From the NCBI GenBank assembly GCA_937927845.1, contig CALFXE010000273.1, positions 35,145 through 99,144 on the forward strand: a stretch of 64,000 nt of DNA. Reading direction: 5' to 3'. The translations under genes and the position numbers were made by a program. A model generated the notes under the pieces. The model saw only the letters and a list, made by a program, of their open reading frames with translations, searched no databases and was not told the DNA's origin. Every line of letters starts with the position of its first letter. The first letter of the stretch is position 1. Positions 1-8,389 of this stretch are shown piece by piece. Source of the DNA: an uncultured Paludibacter sp. GTDB lineage: Bacteria > Bacteroidota > Bacteroidia > Bacteroidales > Paludibacteraceae.

Positions 1-2
1 AG

Positions 3-191
3 AATAATGCCAAAGAACCAAATCTGGCAACGCTCAAAGAGATAAGTAAAAACCTTGATTTACCATTACCGATATTATTCTTCTTGTCTCTAAATGAGGA
101 TGACATTTCTCCCGAGAAAAGGAGGGCTTTTGAAATTATCAACCCATCCGTAAAATCTCTGATAAATGAGTTCTTTAGAGTGGAGAGGTAA
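3..191 (+). CDS. Xre-type HTH regulator, C-terminal part (partial)
   Basis: The frame is open from the window edge to TAA at 189-191 and is not preceded by a start in the window. The visible 62 residues begin NNAKEPNLATLKEISKNLDL, which matches the last helices of a Cro/C1-type HTH domain, followed by a short tail. The stop lies 26 bp inside the following reverse transcriptase gene, so the two genes are translationally linked. Retron operons commonly carry an accessory DNA-binding protein, and this gene could fill that role, as repressor or as part of the retron complex (inference). The DNA-recognition helix itself lies upstream of the window. Confidence 0.7.
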   Translation, partial: NNAKEPNLATLKEISKNLDLPLPILFFLSLNEDDISPEKRRAFEIINPSVKSLINEFFRVER

Positions 192-1020
192 GCTACATTT
201 CCCGTCAATTATCGGCAAATCAAGAAAAGAGCTGGATGACTTTGTCAAAGAGATTGACAACTATTACACCGAGTGGTCTGAAATAAAGATTGACAAAAAG
301 ACTAATCAACCGAAGAGATATAAAGATGGGACCATTAAAGAAAGAGTAATACGACCATCAAAAATGCCTTTGAAAATAATTCAAAAGCAAATAAAAGATC
401 GCATTCTTTCTTTAATAGAATTGCCTGATAATGTGCATGGTGGTGTTAAAAAGCGGAGCAATATCACAAATGCTAAACCACATCAGGGAAAGAAATATAT
501 ACTAACTACCGATTTGCAAGATTTCTATCCCTCAATAACAGCACAGAGAGTATATGATACATTCATTGAGTTAGGCTTTAATACTCAATGTGCTTTTTAC
601 ATAACTCGGCTAACAACATGGAAAGGGGAATTGCCACAAGGTACACCAACCAGTACGCATATTTCAAACATCGTATTTTTAAAGACTGATTATAAGCTTA
701 TTGAGTTTTGTAATGCTCACAATATCACTTATACAAGATACATAGATGATTTAACCTTTTCGTCTCAATTAGATTTTCAGGATGTCATTGGGGAAATCTT
801 GGAAATTGTTTTACAAAGCGGTTTAAAAATCAGTAGACGTAAAACACTCTACAGTGGTTCACAAACCGTCACAGGAATTAAAATCTATCTAAACAAGATA
901 GACGCACCTGAAAAAATTATTACAAAGGTAAAAGAGGAAAAAACATTACCTGACGGAACAATGAAACCTTATACAAATTATAGAAACAACATTTTAAAAA
1001 CGAACATAAGAAAAGAATAG
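166..1020 (+). CDS. Retron-type reverse transcriptase
   Basis: The 284-aa protein shows the RT palm motifs in order: DLQDF around 116-120, LPQGTPTS around 156-163 and YIDD at 192-195 (YADD in most retrons). It also has the two retron signatures: NAKPH at 102-106 (NAxxH of region X) and VTG at 235-237 (region Y, which contacts the msr RNA). Known retron RTs make a branched RNA-DNA hybrid (msDNA) and act in anti-phage defence with an effector. The length fits a stand-alone retron RT. The ATG at 166 lies inside the upstream HTH gene. No msr/msd locus is visible between genes here, so the template RNA probably lies upstream of the window. Retron assignment is firm from motifs; the subtype is not determined. 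Confidence 0.92.
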   Translation: MSSLEWRGKLHFPSIIGKSRKELDDFVKEIDNYYTEWSEIKIDKKTNQPKRYKDGTIKERVIRPSKMPLKIIQKQIKDRILSLIELPDNVHGGVKKRSNITNAKPHQGKKYILTTDLQDFYPSITAQRVYDTFIELGFNTQCAFYITRLTTWKGELPQGTPTSTHISNIVFLKTDYKLIEFCNAHNITYTRYIDDLTFSSQLDFQDVIGEILEIVLQSGLKISRRKTLYSGSQTVTGIKIYLNKIDAPEKIITKVKEEKTLPDGTMKPYTNYRNNILKTNIRKE

Positions 1021-1024
1021 ATTA

Positions 1025-2188
1025 ATGACCCCATCTGAAAAATTTGTATCTGAATTATGTGAGAAATCTTTCCTGCCGTTCTGGAGCTTTCCAAGTCCTT
1101 TAGGAAAGAAAAATAAGGAACTGTGTGATGTCCTGGTGGTTTGTGAAAACTCCGTTATAATTATATCCATTAAAGATATTAAGGTTTCAGAGCATTCAGA
1201 CGAAAACATTCAGTATGAAAGATGGCAGAAAAAAGCCATTCAAAGCTCTATTGACCAAATATATGGTGCAGAAAGGTTTCTAAAGAATGTCGATGAAATA
1301 ACGCTTAGAGATAGGGTTACTAAAATTCAGCTTCCTCCATATTCCAATCGAGAGATATTTAGAATTGCAATAGCTTTTGGGCGGAAAAGTGAATACCCTT
1401 TGGAAACAGGAAACTTTGGAAACGGTTTTGTTCATGTATTTGATGAACAATCAACTTTTACTGTTTTAAGTGAATTGGATACAATTACTGATTTTGTAAA
1501 TTACTTAAAAGCCAAAGAAAAATTTTTGGTTAACAAAACTATTATGGTTCCGAGGGAAGTTGATTTTCTTGCGCTCTATCTCCGCACTTCATTAGAATTT
1601 GATTTTGAGCCTGATACTGTTATTCTTGATGGGGGTATGTGGGAAGAATATGTAAAAAGCCCTGACTATGAATATTGGCAAAAGGAAATTCCACAGAGCT
1701 ATATATGGGATGAAATTGTATCTCAACTTCATACTATTCACATTAAAGAAAAAGGGGACTATGCTTTAATATCCGACTTAGAACGAGCCACACGAATAAT
1801 TGCCTTAGAACCCCGAATAAACAGAATGGAATTAGGTATGTGTTTGATAGATGCGATTGAAAAGGAAGTAAGAGGACGGATGATACCTCCTCTTAAGGAT
1901 AGTGACCATTCTTATGTTGTTATGCCTTTAAACCATAAAAACTGGGAAAATAGAGACAAAGAATTACAACTTAGGTGTTTGATAGCAAGAAAGGAAAATA
2001 AAAGTGCTCCAAAAGTTATTGGAATTTCAATCGGAAGAAGTCCTGAAAATGAATATATATTCGACATAGCCTATTTTGATATTCCGGAACTGAATGACAA
2101 AATGTTGGAAAGTATAGCAGCCGCTAAACAAGAGTTGGGATATTTTAAAAATCCCAGTATAAGCCGCAGTAAGGATATGAGAAAATAA
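1025..2188 (+). CDS. Unrecognised 387-aa retron-operon protein, possible nuclease-like fold
   Basis: I do not recognise a named family. The gene starts four bases after the RT stop codon and is clearly in the same operon, which makes it the prime candidate for the retron effector (inference). Residues 32-50 read ELCDVLVV...VIIISIK, a strand-turn-strand pattern with Asp35 and Lys50, followed by a helix rich in Gln and Ala. This resembles the core of PD-(D/E)xK or NERD-like nucleases, although the acidic residue of the ExK motif would be Ser48, so catalysis is doubtful. The remaining 300 residues are mixed alpha/beta with no membrane segments or signal peptide. It could instead be a cytosolic sensor or structural partner. 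Confidence 0.75.
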   Translation: MTPSEKFVSELCEKSFLPFWSFPSPLGKKNKELCDVLVVCENSVIIISIKDIKVSEHSDENIQYERWQKKAIQSSIDQIYGAERFLKNVDEITLRDRVTKIQLPPYSNREIFRIAIAFGRKSEYPLETGNFGNGFVHVFDEQSTFTVLSELDTITDFVNYLKAKEKFLVNKTIMVPREVDFLALYLRTSLEFDFEPDTVILDGGMWEEYVKSPDYEYWQKEIPQSYIWDEIVSQLHTIHIKEKGDYALISDLERATRIIALEPRINRMELGMCLIDAIEKEVRGRMIPPLKDSDHSYVVMPLNHKNWENRDKELQLRCLIARKENKSAPKVIGISIGRSPENEYIFDIAYFDIPELNDKMLESIAAAKQELGYFKNPSISRSKDMRK

Positions 2189-2295
2189 TCAAATACTTCG
2201 TTATATGAATGTTAATTTACAATTCAGATCAAACTTATAAGAAATTTACTTGTTTAATTTATAGATTGCCATATTTTTATTAAATAAAAAAGAAT

Positions 2296-2303
2296 TACCT
2301 TTG
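2296..2303 (+). promoter_or_regulatory. Bacteroidetes -7 box for the AAA+ ATPase gene
   Basis: TACCTTTG is an exact TAnnTTTG match. It ends 7 nt before the ATG at 2310, so transcription would begin at or next to the start codon, giving a leaderless or nearly leaderless mRNA. No well-spaced -33 TTTG is seen; the nearest TTG (2266-2268) is 27 nt away. Confidence 0.55.
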
Positions 2304-2309
2304 CAGCAA

Positions 2310-3335
2310 ATGGCACAGTTGGATTACATAAAAGATATAGCAAAGTATGGTCTTGAAAATGACCAAGAACGCTTATTATCTGTACTGAACGAGTTAATTG
2401 AGCATTCAAAAAAAACTAAAAAGCTAAACTTTGCCATTCAGCTTCAATCCATTCTGAAAGATGCTTTAAGAACTCAAAAAACGAATGGACTAACAAAAGT
2501 CGGTTCGGAAGCATATCTAAATAGAATTGAAGATAAAGAAATCTCTGAATTGATTTTAGAGAAAATAACTTCTGATTATACCTTAGATAACATTATTGCA
2601 AATGAAAAGGTATATAACGAATTGATGTTTTTCATAGAAGAACATCAGAAGATAGATGTACTACAACAATTTGGATTACCAGTTTCCAACAAACTGCTAT
2701 TATATGGCCCATCAGGCTGTGGAAAAACTTTAGCTTCCTATATTATTGCAGGTGAATTAGAAAAGATGATGGTTGTTATTAATTTAGGTGCAATCGTGTC
2801 TTCTAAATTAGGGGAAACAAGTAAAAATCTATCCAAAATATTTAAGAAAGCTGCCCTTGAAGATTGTATTATTTTCTTGGATGAGTTTGATAGTTTAGGT
2901 AAAATCCGGGATTACAGTCAAGATCACGGAGAAATGAAACGGGTTGTCAATACTATTCTCCAATTGTTTGACTATCTTCCTCAAAGTAGCATCGTCATTG
3001 CAGCAACAAATCAGAAAGATATGTTGGATGACGCTTTATTAAGAAGATTTGACAATATTATCGAATTTCAGCTGCCTAATGAAGTAGAAGTCAAAAAGTT
3101 AATTGATTTGGTATTGCAAAATGGTAATTTCAAGTTCGATAATAAAGCCGCAGCAAACAGAATTATAAAACACTGCGTTGGGCTTTCTTATTATAGTATC
3201 CAAAAGACACTAATCACTGCTATTAAAAGAACTTTGTTTGCTACCAAAGAACCACAAAAAATACTATCTGCCAAAATAGATACTGCTATTTGGCAGAAAC
3301 TAGTTGAAGCAGAAAAGCTATCATTAAATATCTAA
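2310..3335 (+). CDS. AAA+ ATPase, IetA-like partner of the convergent subtilase
   Basis: From ATG 2310 this is 341 aa with an N-terminal helical region of about 120 residues and one AAA+ module: Walker A GPSGCGKT at 133-140, Walker B IIFLDEFD at 187-194, sensor-1 AATNQ at 231-235 and an arginine-finger RRFD at 245-248. The closest families are FtsH/SpoVK-like AAA proteins. An upstream TTG (2301) extends the frame, but it overlaps the -7 promoter box and is unlikely to be used. AAA ATPase plus subtilisin-like protease is the composition of the IetAS defence/addiction module (established knowledge). Here the protease gene is convergent, and the two 3' ends overlap by 12 bp. Function as a defence module is inference. 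Confidence 0.85.
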   Translation: MAQLDYIKDIAKYGLENDQERLLSVLNELIEHSKKTKKLNFAIQLQSILKDALRTQKTNGLTKVGSEAYLNRIEDKEISELILEKITSDYTLDNIIANEKVYNELMFFIEEHQKIDVLQQFGLPVSNKLLLYGPSGCGKTLASYIIAGELEKMMVVINLGAIVSSKLGETSKNLSKIFKKAALEDCIIFLDEFDSLGKIRDYSQDHGEMKRVVNTILQLFDYLPQSSIVIAATNQKDMLDDALLRRFDNIIEFQLPNEVEVKKLIDLVLQNGNFKFDNKAAANRIIKHCVGLSYYSIQKTLITAIKRTLFATKEPQKILSAKIDTAIWQKLVEAEKLSLNI

Positions 3336-5786
3336 TGCTTCCGCTTCTAATCCTGTGTCGATACTAATATCCTGGATTGCTTCAATATGATTTACTAACT
3401 GAATTTCATCATATAGTTTTCCTGTACTGTTTTTCACAGTCTCTTCAATAGTCAACACAATAGAGAAGGGAAATTCTGTAGGGTAGTTTCGGGGTAATCC
3501 TCCAACTATTTGTTCAGATAATTTGGCGTGAATAGCTAATCTGAAAGTATTCGCTTCATTATTCAAATCATCTATGCTCACATTTAATGATATTTTTTGA
3601 GTATTGGAATATGGTAACGGCTTTGAAACATATCTACCATTTTCAGACCAAGATAAGTTTGACCTCAATTTGGATTTCAGTTCTTCATCAGGCTTCATAA
3701 TATCTTCCGCAGACTGATTTTTGAAAATACTAAAAGCCATATGGATAGGGTTATAAGAAAGCTGATTGTTCTTAATCGGCAAGAACTTAAAGCATAGTGC
3801 AGCAGTAATTTTTAAAATTCCTCGTTTCTTTCCTAAATCATCTTCCACTAAGTATCTTGGAAAGTTGATAGGATAAATTTTGATTTTACCATTTTCAATG
3901 GTATCTTCCAAAATTAATGTTGCCGAATTTTCATCAGAATACAAACTTTTAAATTCATCAACCAAGCCATTCCCTGCAACTCTGTTTATTAGTTTAGAAA
4001 CATTAGAGGCAAATTGTATCAAATTTAGTGATGCCCCATTTATAATGAGAGCCTTGACACTTTCATTTGATAGACCAGGATAATTCTTTATAATTTTAGC
4101 TGCAAGATTAGCAACTAAAGGGGTTGCATAACTTGTCCCTGCATCTGGTGTCACACCTATTTCTGGACGTGCTGATAGTAGAGTAAGTGCTGGTTCATCC
4201 ATCCAATCCAAAACGTTTTCACTATAGTATCCTACATCTCCACCACTTTCAATTACATCAGGTTTGAAATAGTTTTTATTTGTTTTCTTGGCATCACTGT
4301 AGATTGCAGATAAATCAATATGTCCCTTTCTCGTGTATAGTGCTGGAAATTCCTTGCCGTCGGCAATACCTAAAAAGATACCATCTTTTAAATTATCGGC
4401 TGCTGCTCCAACAGTAAGATTATTTAGACTATCAGCTGGTGTTGATAAATTGGTGTGGTCTCCATGAAAATAGGATAAATCATAACCTGTATTTTCGTTG
4501 ATGCAATTCTCATTATTTCCTGTACAAATAAAGATGAGACTATTTGTTTCATAGGCAAATTTGTCCAAAGAGTACGTATAGTCGGAGAAAGCCTCATTCT
4601 TGTTCATATAGCGGCTATAACAAGTAGTCAATGTAAATAACCTTATGTCAGGATATTTAGCCTTAACATCATATAGCATTTTCAATAAATCTACTTCTGA
4701 AATATAACCGTTGCCATTTTCACTGATTTTTATCGAGAGTAATTTTGCATCGGCTAAAACATTGCCATTAAAATTGTTTCTATGATTTTCTTTACCCAGT
4801 GCTACTAAACCTGCTACAGCCGTTCCGTGTCCTAAATAATATAATCCACTTCTACGCCCTGCCTGGTCAATAAGTGGATTGCCTGCAAGAGTGAATGTAG
4901 CATCATTAATTATTAAAGGAGCTAATGCTGTTTGATTGCTAATGCCTGTATCAATAATACCAACAATCGGTAAATCTTCATCTGCATTTTGAATTGTAAA
5001 GCCAAATTGACGTTCTACTGTATTAAACTCACTTGGTCGAACGGTCGTAAATGCAGAGCAGGTAGCACTCTCGATTATGTCAAAGTTTTGGACGATTTTT
5101 TGAATTTGCTCGGGTGTTGGTTTTTGTAATTCTATTCTGTCATTTTCAGTGTCATGTTTATAAGCAATTCCATTCGTTTCAAAATAAACTATCAATGATC
5201 GGACAATTTGCTGTTTAATAGTATCGTCCAAGGGCAAGTTCATTAAGGATAGATATATAATATCACCAATGTTTTCCAATGTAAATTTTAAAATGTCTCT
5301 TGCTCTTAACAGTTTGAAACTGGATATATACTTAATATAGTTGGAATACTTTGCGTTTTGGTTTCTATCTAATTCACAATCAATAAAGTTATGTACATTG
5401 GTAATAAATGTTTGAAACTTATCACGGTCAAAAACAGCAAATAGTCCTCTTTTAGCGAAATCATAAAAGGCAGTTGCCTCTAAACCAAAATCGTTGTAAT
5501 AATCTTGAAAATACTTGTTTATTACAAATTGGTCTTGAAAAGTGATTTGTACATAATCTATATCATAAGGTATCTCCAAAGTGCGGTCTTTCGCATTGTA
5601 TTTTGCTTCTAAGTCATTATCCAATTTTTCTAAATCTGATTTAAACGAGGTTGCTAACCTAACATAATTTTTAGGGGAGTTATCTCTATCATCTTTATCC
5701 TTCTCAAAACCGTAATTATATTTAAAATTTTTAATTTCAGACAATTGCTGCTCGTTTAAAAATTTCAGGTGAGATTTATTTGCCAT
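3324..5786 (-). CDS. Subtilisin-like (S8) serine protease, IetS-like
   Basis: This 820-aa protein has a complete S8 triad: Asp279 in GIIDTG, His320 in GHGTAVAG and Ser552 in GTSYATP, with oxyanion Asn in CTGNNEN around 424. There is no signal peptide, so it should act in the cytoplasm, unlike digestive subtilases. A helical N-terminus of about 270 residues may act as sensor or inhibitor, and a C-terminal beta-rich region of about 200 residues follows the catalytic core. It faces the AAA+ ATPase gene tail to tail. IetS proteins pair with IetA ATPases in anti-phage and plasmid-addiction modules. Three TACATTTG boxes lie upstream. Catalytic assignment is firm; biological role is inferred from the partner. 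Confidence 0.88.
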   Translation of the reverse strand: MANKSHLKFLNEQQLSEIKNFKYNYGFEKDKDDRDNSPKNYVRLATSFKSDLEKLDNDLEAKYNAKDRTLEIPYDIDYVQITFQDQFVINKYFQDYYNDFGLEATAFYDFAKRGLFAVFDRDKFQTFITNVHNFIDCELDRNQNAKYSNYIKYISSFKLLRARDILKFTLENIGDIIYLSLMNLPLDDTIKQQIVRSLIVYFETNGIAYKHDTENDRIELQKPTPEQIQKIVQNFDIIESATCSAFTTVRPSEFNTVERQFGFTIQNADEDLPIVGIIDTGISNQTALAPLIINDATFTLAGNPLIDQAGRRSGLYYLGHGTAVAGLVALGKENHRNNFNGNVLADAKLLSIKISENGNGYISEVDLLKMLYDVKAKYPDIRLFTLTTCYSRYMNKNEAFSDYTYSLDKFAYETNSLIFICTGNNENCINENTGYDLSYFHGDHTNLSTPADSLNNLTVGAAADNLKDGIFLGIADGKEFPALYTRKGHIDLSAIYSDAKKTNKNYFKPDVIESGGDVGYYSENVLDWMDEPALTLLSARPEIGVTPDAGTSYATPLVANLAAKIIKNYPGLSNESVKALIINGASLNLIQFASNVSKLINRVAGNGLVDEFKSLYSDENSATLILEDTIENGKIKIYPINFPRYLVEDDLGKKRGILKITAALCFKFLPIKNNQLSYNPIHMAFSIFKNQSAEDIMKPDEELKSKLRSNLSWSENGRYVSKPLPYSNTQKISLNVSIDDLNNEANTFRLAIHAKLSEQIVGGLPRNYPTEFPFSIVLTIEETVKNSTGKLYDEIQLVNHIEAIQDISIDTGLEAEALDI

Positions 5787-5830
5787 TAATTCCGCTTATT
5801 TTTTAAAATTTCTTGATATGTGAATATTCT

Positions 5831-5882
5831 CAAATGTACACTTCTCTATAAACCACAAATGTACTAAAAGATTTCAAATGTA
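5831..5882 (-). promoter_or_regulatory. Three tandem TACATTTG boxes upstream of the subtilase gene
   Basis: On the minus strand TACATTTG occurs at 5838-5831, 5863-5856 and 5882-5875, starting 45 bp upstream of the protease ATG. Each fits the -7 consensus TAnnTTTG. They may be alternative promoters or a repeated operator. The rest of 5787-6132 contains no gene. Confidence 0.4.
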
Positions 5883-6132
5883 AAGCCATATATAACAGTA
5901 CTCTAATCTTTCTACAATTCAGTTTGATCTAATAAAGCAGTTTATTTCTTTCGATAGTGTCTTTCATAAGAAAAATTTGATTTTGCAATCTGACCATCGT
6001 TCAAAGTCAATAGAAGGGGGGTATTTTTCATAAAAATCTTCCATGACTTCGGTATATATCATGGAATTAATTCGTAGTTAATATTAATATTTGTGCTTAG
6101 AATAGTTTTCACACAATTAAAAAGTATTAGCT

Positions 6133-6975
6133 ATGAAACTGAACAACATCATGGCTGAAATCCAAAAACTGGAAAGAAAACTGTCAGCCGAAACATCGAG
6201 TTTTATTGACGAAGCGTGTAAAATGACTATTTACCTCCAAGAATTATTACGTACCGTTAAAGATGATGTAATGAGGGAGGGGTTCTCCGGCATAGATGAG
6301 GAAATCTATTTTTTTAAGGTGATCAAGCCGAACATCCTCGGTAAACTTATTCACTATAATAAAGTGTACCGGATTGAGACGGCTTGCCCCGTGGATAGCG
6401 GTGATCTTAACCAAAGTTATTATGCTTTACAACTCAAAGCATTGACACAGGAATATAGGGTGCATATATGTTATTCAACTTTCTACCGGTACTATCGTTC
6501 GGGCAGGACTGACCGTGACGGGGAGTATTTTACGCTGGGAAACATTAATTATTATGATGGATTGAACAGCTACGTGTTTGAGATCGATCCGAAATTTTCT
6601 ACCTACTTTGACTACAAGGTGGCAAAGATCATAGCCAACGAACTAACCTATAATTACCTGACGTCAAAACTAAATCCTGAACAAAATCCCGATGTGCTGT
6701 TGCAAAGTGAGGAAACCAAAAACTTCTACTGGACGCAATCAAAAAATGCCCTTATCGAACTGATCTATGCGCTCTATGCGAGTGAAGCTATTTCCCACGG
6801 GAAAATAGGTATCCGTAAAATCAGCTCGATATTCCAGGTCCTTTTTCGTGTTTCACTGAACGACATCCATAACAGTTTCCACCGGATGAAGACCCGTGCA
6901 GGTTCACGGACATCATTTTTGGATCAACTGAAATTCAGTTTGGAGGAGTATATGGACAGGGATGATACCCTGTAA
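6133..6975 (+). CDS. rteC: RteC family regulator of conjugative element excision (copy 1)
   Basis: The 280-aa protein matches RteC: an N-terminal helical segment, the conserved stretch around IDEEIYFFKVIKPNI, a central YKVAKIIANE segment and WTQSKNALIELIYALY near the C-terminus. In CTnDOT, RteC is a DNA-binding activator of the excision operon promoter (established). Here it lies upstream and in the same direction as the Xis-like/DUF3945/topB operon, with about 1 kb of repeat-rich spacer between. A second, diverged RteC is encoded at 12358-13185 on the opposite strand. No RteA/RteB two-component pair is seen, so the inducing signal differs from the tetracycline cascade. Confidence 0.88.
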   Translation: MKLNNIMAEIQKLERKLSAETSSFIDEACKMTIYLQELLRTVKDDVMREGFSGIDEEIYFFKVIKPNILGKLIHYNKVYRIETACPVDSGDLNQSYYALQLKALTQEYRVHICYSTFYRYYRSGRTDRDGEYFTLGNINYYDGLNSYVFEIDPKFSTYFDYKVAKIIANELTYNYLTSKLNPEQNPDVLLQSEETKNFYWTQSKNALIELIYALYASEAISHGKIGIRKISSIFQVLFRVSLNDIHNSFHRMKTRAGSRTSFLDQLKFSLEEYMDRDDTL

Positions 6976-7081
6976 TTCTTATGCCGCTTTTTGACAAAAG
7001 TGCAGTATATATTGTAAGCATTCGGTCTATCCCGTGTTTCATTCCAGTTTAGATTGTCCTACTTTTGTCGGCAAAAAACCT

Positions 7082-7195
7082 ATGTGGAACCAGAAGCAAT
7101 TTGAAGAGGTTTATGCCCGCTACCAATCCAGTGGGTTGCGGGTAAAAGATTTTTGCCGCAATGAGTGCATCGTGACCTCGAAGTTTTTCTATTGA
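7082..7195 (+). pseudogene. IS66-family accessory gene (tnpA/orfA) N-terminal remnant
   Basis: A 37-codon frame begins MWNQKQFEEVYARYQSSGLR and continues with VKDFCRNECI, the conserved N-terminus of the small IS66 accessory protein. It stops at TGA exactly where the family continues with a Trp (YYW), so the coding part is broken there. A TACTTTTG promoter box lies just upstream (7059-7066). No matching transposase gene or terminal repeats are visible nearby. It is probably a relic of an old insertion. Confidence 0.6.
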
Positions 7196-7230
7196 TGCTG
7201 CACTTTTTTTACACTGTTTTTTGAGGAGGC

Positions 7231-7845
7231 ATGTTTGTTGGTCTGTATCAATCGGTGCTGCACTTTTTTGCCCCTTTGCCGGCAAACGTGTACCGGTAAA
7301 TTGATTGGGGAAACCTGTAACGATGAATACACAAACGGCTCATTAACAGGTGCGCTTCTACCTACTAAAATTGTTTTCAAAAGAACAAAAGAAAAAAACA
7401 GAAAAAAAAGAAAGCTTTTCCATCAAGGCGGACATCTGCGGAACCAAAAGGAAACGGAATAAGTCCCTTCAGGGTGGCAGGGTAACACTGTAAACACGGT
7501 AAAGATTCCTTATGTTACCCTGCCATTATGCCGTAGTCTTTTGGTGGGGTACAGCGGATGTCCGCCTTACCTTTGCGGCCTTTTTATTCTTTTTTGGAAA
7601 CGATTTTATCTCTCACAAAATCAAAAATTAAGCCTTTCGACAAGGGAAAATAATCTATAATTCTCACCTCTCTTTCCGGCATAAGCCGTAAGTACAGTAT
7701 TGGCCGGGGTTGTACTTTTTCCACATGTATGTTTGTCGATACCTGTTGCTGCATTAACGCATCAACCGGGCTTGCGCTTTTTTTACCCGTCTGCCGATGT
7801 ATATGTATCGGCAAATTGATTGGATTGCATGCCGACCTGTTAACC
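7231..7845. repeat. Two diverged hairpin repeats flanking a nested palindrome
   Basis: Copy A (about 7246-7320) and copy B (about 7765-7845) are alignable imperfect direct repeats: a T-run, a small hairpin, AAATTGATTGG, then ACCTGT. The hairpin arms differ in sequence but stay paired: TGCCGG/CCGGTA in A, TGCCGAT/ATCGGCA in B. Between them lies a nested inverted repeat with outer arms 7425-7439/7554-7568 (one mismatch) and perfect 13-bp inner arms 7475-7487/7513-7525. No convincing gene is seen in 7196-7993. The block sits between rteC and the excision operon, so a regulatory or replication/transfer role is possible. Confidence 0.6.
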
Positions 7846-7993
7846 AATAACTACAGAAAACGCATAAAAACAATGCTTTAACCTGATTGAGATAAAAATG
7901 AAAAAAGTGCCTTTTTGATAGACACGTATCGGAAGACAGCCTGCGCCAATAACTCCAATTTTGCGGTGTACAAATCATTAAAAAAAGATTGCT

Positions 7994-8302
7994 ATGAACA
8001 TCGACAGAATGGAATTTATCGCATGGATGGAACGTATCATGGAGCGCTTCGACATTTTGAAAGAATACGTCCTCAACATCCAAAAACAACGACACAGTAT
8101 TGACGGTGAACAGTTACTGGATAATCAGGATGTGCTCCAAATGCTGAAAATCAGCCACCGCTCCCTGCAACGATACCGCTCGACCGGTAAGCTACCGTAT
8201 TACACCATCAGCGGGAAGTTGTACTACAAGCTATCGGATGTACACCAGTTCATCAGGGATAGTTTCAACTCACCCTTACGGCGAACCAAAGGAAACAAGT
8301 GA
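7994..8302 (+). CDS. Excisionase-like helix-turn-helix protein
   Basis: This 102-aa protein has a short N-terminal helix and a MerR/excisionase-type winged HTH (LLDNQDVLQMLKISHRSLQR, then YRSTGKLPYYTISGKLYYKL) at about 40-85. It heads the operon with the DUF4099/DUF3945 gene and topB. In CTnDOT the equivalent place is held by xis2c/xis2d, which are recombination directionality factors and also activate tra and mob transcription (established). A role in excision and in switching on transfer is inferred from this position. One difference is that the integrase at the right end is a serine rather than a tyrosine recombinase. Confidence 0.82.
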   Translation: MNIDRMEFIAWMERIMERFDILKEYVLNIQKQRHSIDGEQLLDNQDVLQMLKISHRSLQRYRSTGKLPYYTISGKLYYKLSDVHQFIRDSFNSPLRRTKGNK

Positions 8303-8323
8303 CAAACACTACCGCTTAAGGAC

Positions 8324-8344
8324 AGATACGGCATAGCCGTATCT
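8324..8344 (+). other. Intra-operon hairpin before the DUF3945 gene
   Basis: AGATACGGC and GCCGTATCT form a perfect 9-bp stem with a 3-nt loop in the spacer between the HTH gene and the next gene. There is no T-run, so it looks like a processing or stability element rather than a terminator. Confidence 0.45.
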
Positions 8345-8389
8345 GCTTCGCCTATTTTCGGGTAACACTAATTTTAATAATCAACAGTT

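Noticed and set aside
7049..7847. Several 60-90 aa frames on both strands in the repeat-rich spacer
   Set aside because: Their termini fall in the repeats and palindrome, and they resemble each other only because the DNA is repeated.
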